Shown here piece by piece: positions 1-9,271 of a stretch of 12,728 nucleotides of DNA (position 1 is its first letter; each line of letters opens with the position of its first letter). Under the pieces are notes generated by a model. It was not told the DNA's origin. It did not search any database and saw only the letters and a list, made by a program, of their open reading frames with translations. Source of the stretch: Tetmemena sp. SeJ-2015 (lineage: Eukaryota > Ciliophora > Spirotrichea > Sporadotrichida > Oxytrichidae); assembly GCA_027382625.1 (NCBI GenBank), contig JAJKFJ010024667.1, positions 1-12,728 on the forward strand. Reading direction: 5' to 3'. A program made the position numbers and the translations under genes.

Positions 1-699
1 GAAATAAAGCTTTCCAAAAAGTCAAATCGAAAACTTGTTGATTATTTATAATTGATGGTAGCTCAAAGGCTAACAGAAGGAGCTAAAACTCAGCAGTAAG
101 AGCTGAATCCTATCAGGACCTGCCAAACAATATAACTGATAAGTCACAGGATTCTTAACTCAAAGTTCATAACAAAATTTTCAATTTAATACCTTTTAAA
201 ATTTAGGCATAACAGGAGCAAATTTTTCAAGTCTAAGCTTAGTCACTCCAAGAATGCATTATTTTGTGGTCAATTTTTAAAAAATTTGAATGGTGGCAGA
301 AGCTAAAAGGCTTTAACTCCGCTAATCGAAGGCCTTTATTTTTTCTTCTATTGCAAAATTGTAATTACCTTTTATGAGCTTTAAATATCTGTTTTGTATA
401 ATAGAGAGTGAGAGTGAAGTATGCTGTAAAGATAGTATTAAGTTGAAAAAGAAAAGAGTTCAGTGCACAGACCATAACATTGAGCCTTCTTCCCTACTGA
501 GTGTCTACAAAATATTTGTGAATAGTCCTCAAAAGTAAAGTAAATATTGCTAATCATATATACAAATTCATTTGCTATTTTAAGGATATTTTCATCAATA
601 AATAAATCATTTTAAGTTATTTTTCAGAATAACCATAAAATATTAGCCAAGATGCAATAAAAATCAGAGATGTAAGTGGAGTCTAGAATGATCTCTTGA
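1..699 (+). CDS. 3' end of a Gln/Ser-rich protein gene (partial, five IESs)
   Basis: The gene enters from the left edge in frame 1 and I read it through five pointer-flanked IESs to a TGA at 697-699. Removing 14, 24, 27, 35 and 128 bp leaves 157 codons exactly. The product is unrecognised. It starts basic (KLSKKSNRK), passes a Ser/Asn/Gln-rich stretch and a Gln-rich run near 205-250 that uses TAG, TAA, CAG and CAA, then a Cys-containing, Lys-rich part near 410-480 (EVCCKDSIKLKKKR). It ends in a helix-like tail (KILAKMQQK). All five junctions keep frame, two of them only because the IES length is not a multiple of three. The opposite strand is also free of TGA over much of this region, as expected when TAA/TAG are sense codons, so strand choice is inferred from protein-like composition. 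The last junction and the stop are the least certain part. Confidence 0.55.
38..56. other. IES, pointer TTGAT, 14 bp removed
   Basis: TTGAT occurs at 38-42 and 52-56 around a 9-bp AT-only spacer. Removal shifts frame and joins KLVD to GSSKANRR. It is among the shortest candidate IESs in the window. Confidence 0.55.
174..204. other. IES, pointer AAAATTT, 24 bp removed
   Basis: AAAATTT occurs at 174-180 and 198-204 in the same frame. Removal joins KVHNKI to QAQQEQ. Because 24 is a multiple of three, frame alone does not prove it. Confidence 0.45.
266..296. other. IES, pointer GTGG, 27 bp removed
   Basis: GTGG lies at 266-269 and 293-296 around an A/T-rich core with homopolymer runs. Removal keeps frame and joins ECIILW to QKLKGF. 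Confidence 0.4.
333..372. other. IES, pointer CCTTT, 35 bp removed
   Basis: CCTTT lies at 333-337 and 368-372 around a T-rich core. Removal shifts frame and joins ANRRPF to MSFKYLF. Confidence 0.5.
509..644. other. IES, pointer AAAATATT, 128 bp removed
   Basis: The 8-bp repeat AAAATATT lies at 509-516 and 637-644 around about 120 bp of very AT-rich DNA. Removal shifts frame, joins LLSVYKI to LAKMQQK and leads to the TGA at 697-699. It is the longest simple IES proposed outside gene 4519-6228. Confidence 0.45.
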
Positions 700-1341
700 T
701 ATAAACATCCAGCTTTTATTTTAGGAAAAGAATTATAATCATTTTTACAAATTAAATTTACAAAATATTTATCAATCAAGTGTTAAATAAAATGAGATAG
801 ATAACTTTTAGAGTCTATGAGAATTTAGTAAAGATAAATCCTCTTGATATTTACCTTTCTTATTATTTTAATGCTTCAACTCTATTTCAAGAAAGATAAA
901 TATAAAATAAATCATACAAAAAATTTACTTCTAAATATGTATATTTTTACGAATAATAACCAACAGAGCTAAGAAATTAAATTTCTCCCATATAAAATAT
1001 AAATGAGGAAAATGATCCTCCAGAACCTGTAAATTCAAACTACGTTAAATAAGAGACTTCTTTTTCTATCGAAAGTAACTTATTATTTTATTAACTCCAG
1101 TAGAAATTTATAAATAGATAATTAGACATCTATTGATGAAAAGATAAGATGCAAGGTTTTGAAATAATCAAACTCTTTTTTTATTAAGGTTCATATATCA
1201 GAGTATATAAATGAGGACAAACTTTTATCTAATAAGAATAAGCGGTTGTGAGAAAAAGACTGTAGTTAACTTTAAAGTTTAGGAAAGTTTTAATATTTTA
1301 TTTCATAATAATTCTTATATTTTCACTACGATTTTTTAATA
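700..1341. other. AT-rich interval of uncertain content
   Basis: This stretch lies between the stop proposed for the left gene and the stop of the NEK kinase gene. A plus-strand frame (codons starting at positions divisible by three) has no TGA from about 612 to 1133. It contains protein-like pieces, for example INEENDPPEPVNSNYVKQ near 990-1045 and FRVYENLVKINPLD near 810-850. The minus strand is open in other frames too. A 10-bp direct repeat CTCTTGATAT at 693-702 and 841-850 could mark another IES. It may be further exons of the left gene, or shared 3' flank; I could not find one consistent path through it. Confidence 0.4.
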
Positions 1342-2767
<1,426 letters not shown>

Positions 2768-2979
2768 TGTTTGTAATTTAGAAAGAGGGAAAATATGACA
2801 CTCAAATTTAATTTAAATTTTTATCAAATTAAAATATCAACCTAAACTCCAGGCAACGTTCTCCTAGAGTCCTTAAATTGCATCAACTTACAACCCTATT
2901 ATGAATTTATTGATCTCTCAACAAATTTTGTGAAAACCTGTCATAGATTGAAAGAATTATTTCCTAATTTTAAAGCAAG
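2768..2979. promoter_or_regulatory. Shared upstream region of two divergent genes
   Basis: About 210 bp of AT-rich DNA separate the NEK start (2767, minus) from the start at 2980 (plus). Both promoters or 5' ends must lie here. No specific element could be recognised. Confidence 0.4.
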
Positions 2980-4412
2980 ATGAGTTCCTCAAGTTTTGGG
3001 ACTTTTGCACTAGAGAGCAGTAACTTCTCCAGGAAAGATTTTGGTAAAACTAACCACAAGCAAAAGTTGACTAAGATGAAATCAGAGTAGGAATTTAAAT
3101 CATACGCGGAAGCTATGAGGCTTCTTTAGCAGTCTGGCAGAGGAAATAATCAGGAAGCGTAGTCTCAATCTGATCATCACAATCAAAGTGCTATCCTGTA
3201 CAGCAGAGGCAAAGATGCTGCCTAAAAATTCGATTTCATTTCTATTCAGAAAGATAGAAGCAATCAAGATACTCAGAACGTACAGAGTAAAGCACCATCT
3301 TGCTCAAAAGAATCCAAAGAATTCTAATTCTATCTTTTAATTTATATTTTCTCTTTTTTTGAATTCATTTATATCTATCCTGAGAGAGAATCGTTTGAGT
3401 ATAGATTTTAGAGTCTTGGAGACGATGAGGAGTAATATTCCTTGTAAAGCTCGAGACAAAGAATAGTTGATGATAAATTTGATTAGAGCGAGTTCAGAGA
3501 GACAGTTTTTAATCCTCACTCTAACTAATAACATCAACAGCAGCAGTAAAAGCAGCATTAGTAGCTCTCAAGAAACAACTCTAACTTTGATTAAGACTGC
3601 ACCCTTGGTGATGGTTTGAAATCCTTCAAGACTATAGATTACACATCCAAGCCACAGTAAATGCAAGGCTTTGTTGATCAAAACACCTCAGTCGAGCTGA
3701 AGAGACTATAAAATAAGATCAATAGAATACCACTCCCCAAGAAAAAGGATTTTACTTACCAGTTCTCAAGTCAAAACTGCTCAGCTCAATAAACTTAGAC
3801 TTTACAAAACATATCTCAAGTCGAAACTGTGCTTGCTCAAAAGTTAAATGAAACAACTAACAACCTAGTCATTAGAAGTAAATCAAAGCAAGGAGCACTT
3901 ATAAGTCGCAATTAAAATAACGCTGTTTCTCAGACAACAATCACGAGATAAGATTCAATTGAGAAGCTAGCAAAATATCTCCCAGGCACTCTCAATAATC
4001 TCATTCAGTAAAATATGACATTTGATTTGCAGAAGAATTCCACATAGTAAATATCTATGCAACAAAATCACGTCTAAAACGTGATAATTTTCTATAAATT
4101 TAACTTTATTTGACATGCTTCAACTAAAACGAAAAGTCGATACCTTCAATATCAAGTCAAAGAGGTATGAAGCGTAGTTCTTCTCACGTGAAAACGCGGC
4201 CACCTCTCACTGATAGAACAAATCTTATTATAAGCTAAAAGTATACATATAATCAAGTATAAAAGCAGCAGCAGATACTCAATCAGCTGCAGCAAAAAAT
4301 AATGTAGAATCAAACAACTAATCAAATTTATTAGCCTCCTATTCACAGCCACAGGCAGGCAAATAATTCATCCCACTAGCATGGTTTGTATAATTTATCA
4401 GAGGGCTAATGA
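2980..4412 (+). CDS. Gln/Asn/Ser-rich protein of unknown function
   Basis: From the ATG at 2980 to TGA at 4410-4412, with two IESs (42 and 50 bp) removed, the gene gives 446 residues. No known domain was recognised. The protein is hydrophilic and rich in Gln, Asn and Ser, with a Gln run near genomic 3528-3572 written as CAA, CAG, TAA and TAG. A second Gln-rich helix-like stretch lies near 4258-4320 (KQQQILNQLQQK). Short basic patches such as IPLPKKKDF and GMKRSSSHVKTRPP could be sites for modification or binding, which is inference. The start is supported by the absence of upstream coding sense and by its divergence from the NEK gene. Its stop lies about 100 bp from the convergent stop of the next gene. 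Low complexity would suit a scaffold or RNA-associated protein, but nothing in the sequence proves that. Confidence 0.85.
3319..3366. other. IES, pointer GAATTC, 42 bp removed
   Basis: GAATTC occurs at 3319-3324 and 3361-3366 around a 36-bp T-rich core. Removal keeps frame and joins CSKESKEF to IYIYPERES. The core would otherwise encode a hydrophobic, Phe/Ile/Leu/Tyr-rich insert foreign to this protein. Confidence 0.8.
4074..4131. other. IES, pointer CTAAAACG, 50 bp removed
   Basis: The 8-bp CTAAAACG occurs at 4074-4081 and 4124-4131. Without removal the frame ends at the TGA at 4111-4113. With it the frame shifts and joins QNHVQN to EKSIPSISSQ, and the gene runs on 280 bp to a TGA at 4410-4412. 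This is one of the clearest IESs here. Confidence 0.93.
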
Positions 4413-4506
4413 AATACTTTGAGCTCCAAAAAGATGTAAAGATTTATTCAAGTGTAAAATATGTTTCAGCATTTTTCTCTCACTCTCTTGAAAGAATTGC
4501 AAAATT

Positions 4507-4526
4507 TTAATTGAAGATTCAATTAA
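4507..4526. repeat. Near-perfect 20-bp palindrome at a gene end
   Basis: Two 9-bp arms, TTAATTGAA and TTCAATTAA, flank GA. The palindrome overlaps the stop codon of the minus-strand gene (4521-4519) between two convergent genes. It could be a 3' end element or chance in AT-rich DNA. Confidence 0.5.
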
Positions 4527-6228
4527 TGTGCTGAAAAAGTCCACGATTATAGTAAGCAGATTACCATTCAGTTACATTATTTTTTCTTTTTCCAAAACCA
4601 TCTATATTCTAACCATCAATTCTTTTGCCTGCCCATATCTTGATGTTTATGTTAGACCCATCTTTTTAAAGGCTTTTATTGTCTTAAACGCTCTCAAACA
4701 TTCCATCAAGAGTTTGATTAATCCCTTTTCTGGCCTTATTCAATTAAGCTAAGCTACCTTAATTATTTTTGGATAATTTCTCTGGAGATAGACTTCTAGA
4801 TGAGTTTTGAATCCTAAGGTCTCTTGTGCCATCTTAGCTCGTTTCCTCATTTTCATATTCAGGTGGTTCTGTGACATAATTTTCCATTTTTGAATTACTT
4901 TAGGAGTTATCCAATCTGCTCTGAGAAGCAGTTGCATCTTTTTATCGAAGATTTAATTAACTGTTCTGTTCTTTGAGAGATTTCAAGAATGCAAACTTGG
5001 CGCTTTATATACCAGGAATAGGTGGATCCTAATACTCTCTTTTCATATCTTATTGCTTAAGCAATAAAGACGCATTCATTTGATTAACAGCTTTTCCCAA
5101 ATCGGACTTATTTGGATACTGCATCTTATAATTAGTCTAATAAGTATTTTATATAGGATAGGGCGGGCTATACTCTGGGCCTCTTTTGGATGGGCTACCT
5201 TCGAATGAGCTGTTACCAATTCCAAAAATGGTAGAGGAGTCAGATTTTAGCTTTACTGAACTCAGATCGCTACCCATCTAAGAGTAATCACCAATTTAGC
5301 TTGTGTAGCCAAGGGAGTTTCTTTTATTGGGATGATTAAGATGTTGTTGAACTGTTCCTTTGGGAACATACTTCCAACCCTAAACATTATATCTGCAAGG
5401 AGTCCATTCATATTCAAAATTGTTTTCCGCATTTGAGCTTGAGTTATTGATATCATTCATTCCATTTTTCGATATCTATTTTTAAATATTCTCTCGTAGT
5501 TATTAACAACCATATATAATTTATATGAAGAGTTGTCCTCTATTACTCATGATTTAATTTTTGACAGCATGCCTAAGAGAAGACTAGTTATAAGTTTCAA
5601 TTAATCTTCTAGTGCTAGTGATTTCCGCCTTATGCTTAAGATCTTCTAAATGATTTTCCCTTTTCTTTCCTTCAAATGAGGTGAATTGTTTCTTTGCCTC
5701 TGTCATGTACATTTCTTGCAAGTCTTCTCTAGCCTCATGAATGGTTTGCATGGTTCCATTAGCTATGCTTCCTGATCTGACAGTTGTAGGATTTCGACCA
5801 TGCTTGAGGACTTGTTCCATTTAGTGATGGCTATATTATTTAGATCTTCCATAGCTTTCACTTGATAACTAGCTGGACTCTATATTGGACTTTGAAGGTC
5901 AATGAGACTTGAAAATAGCGGATTGGTTGTGTGAGGCTAAGTCCAGCACGAGGTCGCCTTGGTATTCCTCTCTCGGACTTCCATTTGCAGCAGAGTACTT
6001 CTTCATGGCTGAATATTTATCAATAGAATAAATAAATAGCTGTAATCTTTGAGAGTTGTATCTAAGGCACCTCTGGCTGTTACTATGTTTGAGCCAGATT
6101 GCTTGCTATAACATCAAGTGCTTTTGTTTTTGCACTATCACTTTAGTTTCTCCTGTGCCCAGCCTAGCCCTTGCTCACTTGTCCTTTCAAGCTTATTTAC
6201 AAATATCGCTTATTTATCTGCTAGTCAT
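4519..6228 (-). CDS. Ser/Asn/Gln-rich protein of unknown function
   Basis: With four IESs removed (17, 31, 18 and 144 bp) the gene encodes 499 residues, from ATG at 6228 to TGA at 4521-4519. No family was recognised. The N-terminal third is Ser/Gln-rich (SKGQAGHRRNQSDSAK). Genomic 5820-5600 encodes a charged helical stretch (HEAREDLQEMYMTEAKKQ), likely coiled coil. Next comes an aromatic motif EYEWTPCRYNVQGWKYVPKG near 5418-5354, the only compact, domain-like piece. The rest is low-complexity with Pro-rich patches (RGPEYSPPYP, QDPPIPGI) and a basic tail. The start is the ATG whose frame continues through a 9-bp pointer. The gene converges on the plus-strand gene ending at 4412 and diverges from whatever lies at 6361 onward. 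A cytoskeletal or adaptor role would fit the make-up but is speculation. Confidence 0.85.
5442..5591. other. IES, pointer ATAACT (minus), 144 bp removed
   Basis: AGTTAT on plus lies at 5442-5447 and 5586-5591, with a third copy at 5498-5503. Removing everything between the outer copies joins LIETYN to SSSNAENNFEYEW in frame. Since 144 is a multiple of three and the interval has no TGA in this frame, the exact boundaries are uncertain. Two adjacent IESs using the middle copy are equally possible. Confidence 0.55.
5888..5910. other. IES, pointer AAGTC (minus), 18 bp removed
   Basis: GACTT on plus lies at 5888-5892 and 5906-5910. The 18 bp contain an in-frame TGA. Removal joins HNQSAIFKS to NIESSQLSSE. 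Confidence 0.72.
6008..6042. other. IES, pointer CAGC (minus), 31 bp removed
   Basis: GCTG on plus lies at 6008-6011 and 6039-6042. Removal shifts frame and joins QIQLSKITA to MKKYSAANG. The core is AT-rich and holds a TGA in the upstream frame. Confidence 0.78.
6191..6216. other. IES, pointer TAAATAAGC (minus), 17 bp removed
   Basis: The 9-bp GCTTATTTA on plus lies at 6191-6199 and 6208-6216 with only 8 bp between. Removal shifts frame and connects the start MTSRQIS to LKGQVSKG. The pointer makes up more than half of the eliminated unit. Confidence 0.8.
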
Positions 6229-6646
6229 TTGGGAAAAATAAATTAATCTCTTTATGGGGCAAGGTTGTAATCAAATAAGAGCATAAGTTAAATACAAAAA
6301 TACATTTTAGAATAAATCAACATAGTTGAGGTCAGATTAAAATAATTTAAATTAAATTTGATGTTTATAGCTGGTAAAATTACAAGTTTAGCCTGGTCTG
6401 CTTGGATGACAGCTTTTTTTGGACTACTCATTTTAATAAAGAGCTAAATATACTGCAGAATTAATTTTCTAATTTTATTTCTATTGTTGAAAATTGGGGA
6501 CTATGATTTGCGAAGAATTAAAGCAAATTTAGCAACTTATTTGCTTTGGTAAGCTTTTGTGATTTAAATATAGCTAAAATTTAAATGAAAATCGGAATTA
6601 AATTAAAATAATAAATGAAGAGTTGTAAAATGTTGGCCGTTAAATT
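6229..6646. other. AT-rich divergent interval, possible extra coding sense
   Basis: This holds the upstream region of the minus gene starting at 6228. An ATG at 6361 opens a 75-codon plus frame without TGA to 6588. It begins with a hydrophobic, Trp-containing segment (LAWSAWMTAFFGLLILIK) that looks like a membrane helix. Direct repeats ATTTAAAT (6562-6569, 6579-6586) and AAATGAA (6583-6589, 6613-6619) suggest IESs. I could not join it convincingly to the reading frame at 6647. Confidence 0.4.
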
Positions 6647-6880
6647 ATGAGGTAGGTAGCTCAATATGGGGCTTGTTCGATAGCTCATTTAATTTTAATA
6701 GGAGTTTGTTCTGCTTCCATTACGATAGGAGCTCTCTGCAAAGAGATCTTGATGACTTTGTCTCCGAACCAAGAAATTAACCAAGTTCAAAAACTTATGA
6801 CCGAGTTAACTCTCTACACACCTCCTACAAAGAAGTTGCAAGGATGAAAGTTGCTTAGAATTTCATGCTTAATTGAATGA
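6647..6880 (+). CDS. Possible small membrane protein, start uncertain
   Basis: From ATG 6647 a frame runs in base composition richer than the surroundings. It has one hydrophobic segment (HLILIGVCSASITIGAL) followed by a soluble helix-like tail with Gln, Lys and Thr. An in-frame TGA at 6845 lies inside a 15-bp unit bounded by a 7-bp repeat. Removing it extends the frame to TGA 6878-6880 for 72 residues. The frame is also open upstream of the ATG, and a second hydrophobic piece begins at 6361, so this may be the 3' part of a two-helix protein. No family was recognised. It lies upstream of the TauE gene on the same strand. Confidence 0.4.
6833..6854. other. Candidate IES, pointer AAGTTGC, 15 bp removed
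   Basis: AAGTTGC occurs at 6833-6839 and 6848-6854. The 8-bp spacer includes an in-frame TGA. Removal keeps frame. It is plausible but rests on an unrecognised gene. Confidence 0.4.
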
Positions 6881-6991
6881 TAATAATTTCAGCCCAAAAT
6901 ATCACACTTCGACTGCCGCAGATTTAGATATTAGAATATTTATTATTAATTTAATTCTCTTTTTTATTAAATTCTCAGCTATAAAGAAAAT

Positions 6992-8841
6992 ATGTATAAA
7001 AAAATGGTTGAATAACATCCATTGCTATTTGTGAATGATGACTAAAGTCCAATATTACCTAATTTAACACTCTCACTCTATCAGAATGTTTCAAATTAAG
7101 AGTTTTCTTATGAAAACCCTGTGCTGACGGATTTCCCTTAACCTCTATCAAAATTAAAAATGATCTTCGTATATAATAAATCGGCTCTGAACATAAGTGG
7201 CATGATTTTCATCTTCCTGATTATAGTACTGTGCAATGCAGGAGGATTAGGTGGAGGAGGTAATCTAACGCCATTTATCGTCATATTCTTTGGAATATCT
7301 TACATAGAAAGTATCCCCATTGGAAATTTCATCGGATTGATAAGCGCTCTCAGCAGATTTATAATCAACTACTACTAAAAACACCCCAATAATCCTAACA
7401 GATTGTGTATGGACTACGAAATCATTGATAAAAAAATAATCCTATATTAATTTATTGAGTTGACCATGCCTATCCTCTATTTAGGCACGCTGTTTGGAGT
7501 ACAGATTGGATCTTTAATGACTGAACTACAGCTCTCCATAACTTTTGCAGTGGTTCTCTTTTATTCAGGAACCAAAACACTCCAAAAAGCATTCACTATG
7601 ATCAAATAAGAAAATCTGAAGAAAAAGTAGTAACAACAAAGTATTGTAGAAGCTAATGCAGAGTAATCAAAAGATCATCTTGCGTATACCAATCCCACTA
7701 CGCTTTCTAAGCCCCTTTTAAATAACGTGTCAGATTTTTAAAGTAATTTTTAAAAAAATTCATTCTGAACAGCACTAAAACAAATTAATCCAAGCTTCTC
7801 CCGAAAAGCAAAAAGCTTACTAGAAAATTTTATAAAAGGAAAGCTAACACTTCACACTTTCAAGATGCATTATGTTCTCAATCACTCTATTCTTCCTTAT
7901 AGCTACATCCTCACTTCTCAATTTTAATTTAAAAAGCTTATAATTTAAATTACAAGGACTCTGTGACTAAAGAGAAGACCTACTAAATATATGGATTAAT
8001 ATCTTTAGGTATTTTTTTCATTTATGCTATTGTTGCGACTTATAAAGGAGCCCTTCATTTTAAGGAAGTTCATCAACTCAAGACAATTAAAAATTTATAA
8101 ATTATTTGCTTACAGACTGAGATGGGTTATAAATTCGATAAAGGAGACATTTCATTCGAGGACTACAACGCAATCTTTAAGATTTGTTTGCTTTGCCACA
8201 TTTCTGGAATATTAGGAGGCATAGTGGGAATTGCGGGTGGTATCATCTTGGGGCCTTTATTTTTGTAACTTGGTATGCTCCCTTTAATTGTCGCGTCTAC
8301 AAATTAGTATTTAGCATTGATTTCTACAGTGGCTGTAAGTTTTCAATACTCCTACATGGGCCTAATGAACTGGCAATTCTGTATGGTCTTTGGATTGAAA
8401 ATAAGGTATATATAATTTTGTTGATTGGGTGGAGTAATCGGTAGCTACATCGGATTGACTTTGTAAATAAATATATATGGACTTATTTTTAATGAACTTT
8501 CCTTATGAAAATAGTTAATCGCACTGGCAGACAAAGCATCATGGTCATATTCCTAGTGATAGTGCTCTATACTTCTTGCTTCATGGTTCCCGTAAGGTAA
8601 ATTATTGAATAAGAATTTATTTCAATTAGAAAAGTTAGAAAAAGTTTACATTCTAAAAGCAGCAGAATGATTTAAATCTTAGAAAATCTAATTCCCTTGA
8701 GTCTAACTCTCCATTTTAACGCCTGCCAATTTAAGGTGATGTAAGTAGAATTATAATTGAAATAAAGTTTCACAACTATTAAATTATATTTTCATGGATA
8801 TTATTCTACCAATATGGTTTCACTTGCTCTTAAATACTTGA
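6992..8841 (+). CDS. TauE/SafE-family membrane transporter
   Basis: Removing seven IESs (37, 16, 33, 30, 44, 53 and 50 bp) gives 528 residues from ATG 6992, or 524 from ATG 7004. The fold is recognisable from the two related halves of the TauE/SafE family, which exports sulfite or organosulfonates in bacteria and is common, with unknown substrate, in ciliates. The first half has the glycine-rich helix NAGGLGGGGNLTP near residue 84, then IPIGNFIG and the loop KHPNNPN. The second half has GGIVGIAGGIILGP near residue 381, followed by STNQYLALIST and TGRQSIMV before the last helix. A long polar loop with KKKQQQQ separates the halves. It should sit in a cell or organelle membrane. The C-terminus is less sure: I use a stop at 8839-8841 after the last IES, but without that IES the frame ends at 8926. 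Confidence 0.9.
7739..7779. other. IES, pointer TAAA, 37 bp removed
   Basis: TAAA at 7739-7742 and 7776-7779. Removal shifts frame past a TGA at 7766 and joins NNVSDFQ to NKLIQASPEKQK in the cytosolic loop. Confidence 0.8.
7925..7949. other. IES, pointer TAATTTAAA, 16 bp removed
   Basis: The 9-bp TAATTTAAA lies at 7925-7933 and 7941-7949 with a 7-bp spacer. Removal shifts frame and joins SSLLNFNL to NYKDSVTKEK. Confidence 0.82.
8081..8117. other. IES, pointer AGAC, 33 bp removed
   Basis: AGAC lies at 8081-8084 and 8114-8117 around an AT-rich core. Removal keeps frame and joins EVHQLKT to EMGYKFDKGDI, matching the spacing usual in the family. Confidence 0.7.
8393..8427. other. IES, pointer GATTG, 30 bp removed
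   Basis: GATTG lies at 8393-8397 and 8423-8427. The core carries an in-frame TGA. Removal joins CMVFGL to GGVIGSYIGL inside a transmembrane helix. Confidence 0.88.
8465..8513. other. IES, pointer AAATA, 44 bp removed
   Basis: AAATA lies at 8465-8469 and 8509-8513. Removal shifts frame and joins IGLTLQI to VNRTGRQSIMV. Confidence 0.88.
8626..8686. other. IES with three pointer copies, TTAGAAAA, 53 or 44 bp removed
   Basis: TTAGAAAA occurs at 8626-8633, 8635-8642 and 8679-8686. Using the first or second copy as left boundary both restore frame into KSNSLESNSPF, the products differing by three residues (VRK). Confidence 0.78.
8767..8823. other. IES, pointer GTTTCAC, 50 bp removed
   Basis: GTTTCAC lies at 8767-8773 and 8817-8823 around a strongly AT-rich 43-bp core. 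Removal leads to a stop six codons later. Frame does not test it independently because the gene ends at once. Confidence 0.6.
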
Positions 8842-9271
8842 CAATTTTAACGCTGCCTTAAGGCCGCATAACTAGTCTTTATTTTATAAAGTCAAATTTT
8901 AAACTTTTCAAAGCAAGTCACTTTGATTTAGGAAGAAAAAGAAATATTAACATGCAATCAATTGATATGAACCTACTTGCCTTATAATTTAAAACGACTG
9001 GAATCCTTCGATTGAGATGATCCTCGTGCTGAAGTTAAAAGTTAATAGTTGTACTGATGTTGTTGTTAACTCGATTTGACTTTCCTTATCTTTTCCCTTC
9101 TTCTAATAATTCTCTAATTTATAAATCTTTAATTATCATTCAATTCAATAAAATATATTTTTAATTATAAGGGAAATCATATTAGGAATAGTAAGATGTT
9201 TTGCACTAAGTAGTAGTAGTAAGTTAATGCCTATTAAGGCGCATTATCGTTACTAAAACTAAATTTGATCG
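8842..9271. other. Interval between two convergent gene ends
   Basis: About 430 bp lie between the TauE stop and the stop of the large minus gene. The DNA is AT-rich with a short TAG-repeat tract near 9208-9220. No reading frame here looked convincingly coding, and no telomere-like repeat was seen. 3' ends of both genes are expected here. Confidence 0.5.

Noticed and set aside
160..1300. A minus-strand gene covering the left flank
   Set aside because: Minus frames can also be joined here by short repeats, since TAA/TAG are sense codons. They overlap the better supported plus-strand gene at 1-180 and its in-frame continuation, so I prefer plus; this is not settled.
4749..4937. Minus-strand 62-codon ORF and a TAAGG repeat (4734, 4757) that would splice it onto the downstream frame
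   Set aside because: The neighbouring frame is open through the whole region without any removal when TAA/TAG are Gln, and its protein matches the composition of the rest of the gene. The ORF is a shadow.
5262..5456. Minus-strand ORF of 64 codons overlapping the gene at 4519-6228
   Set aside because: Out of frame with the long reading that continues on both sides to a common stop.
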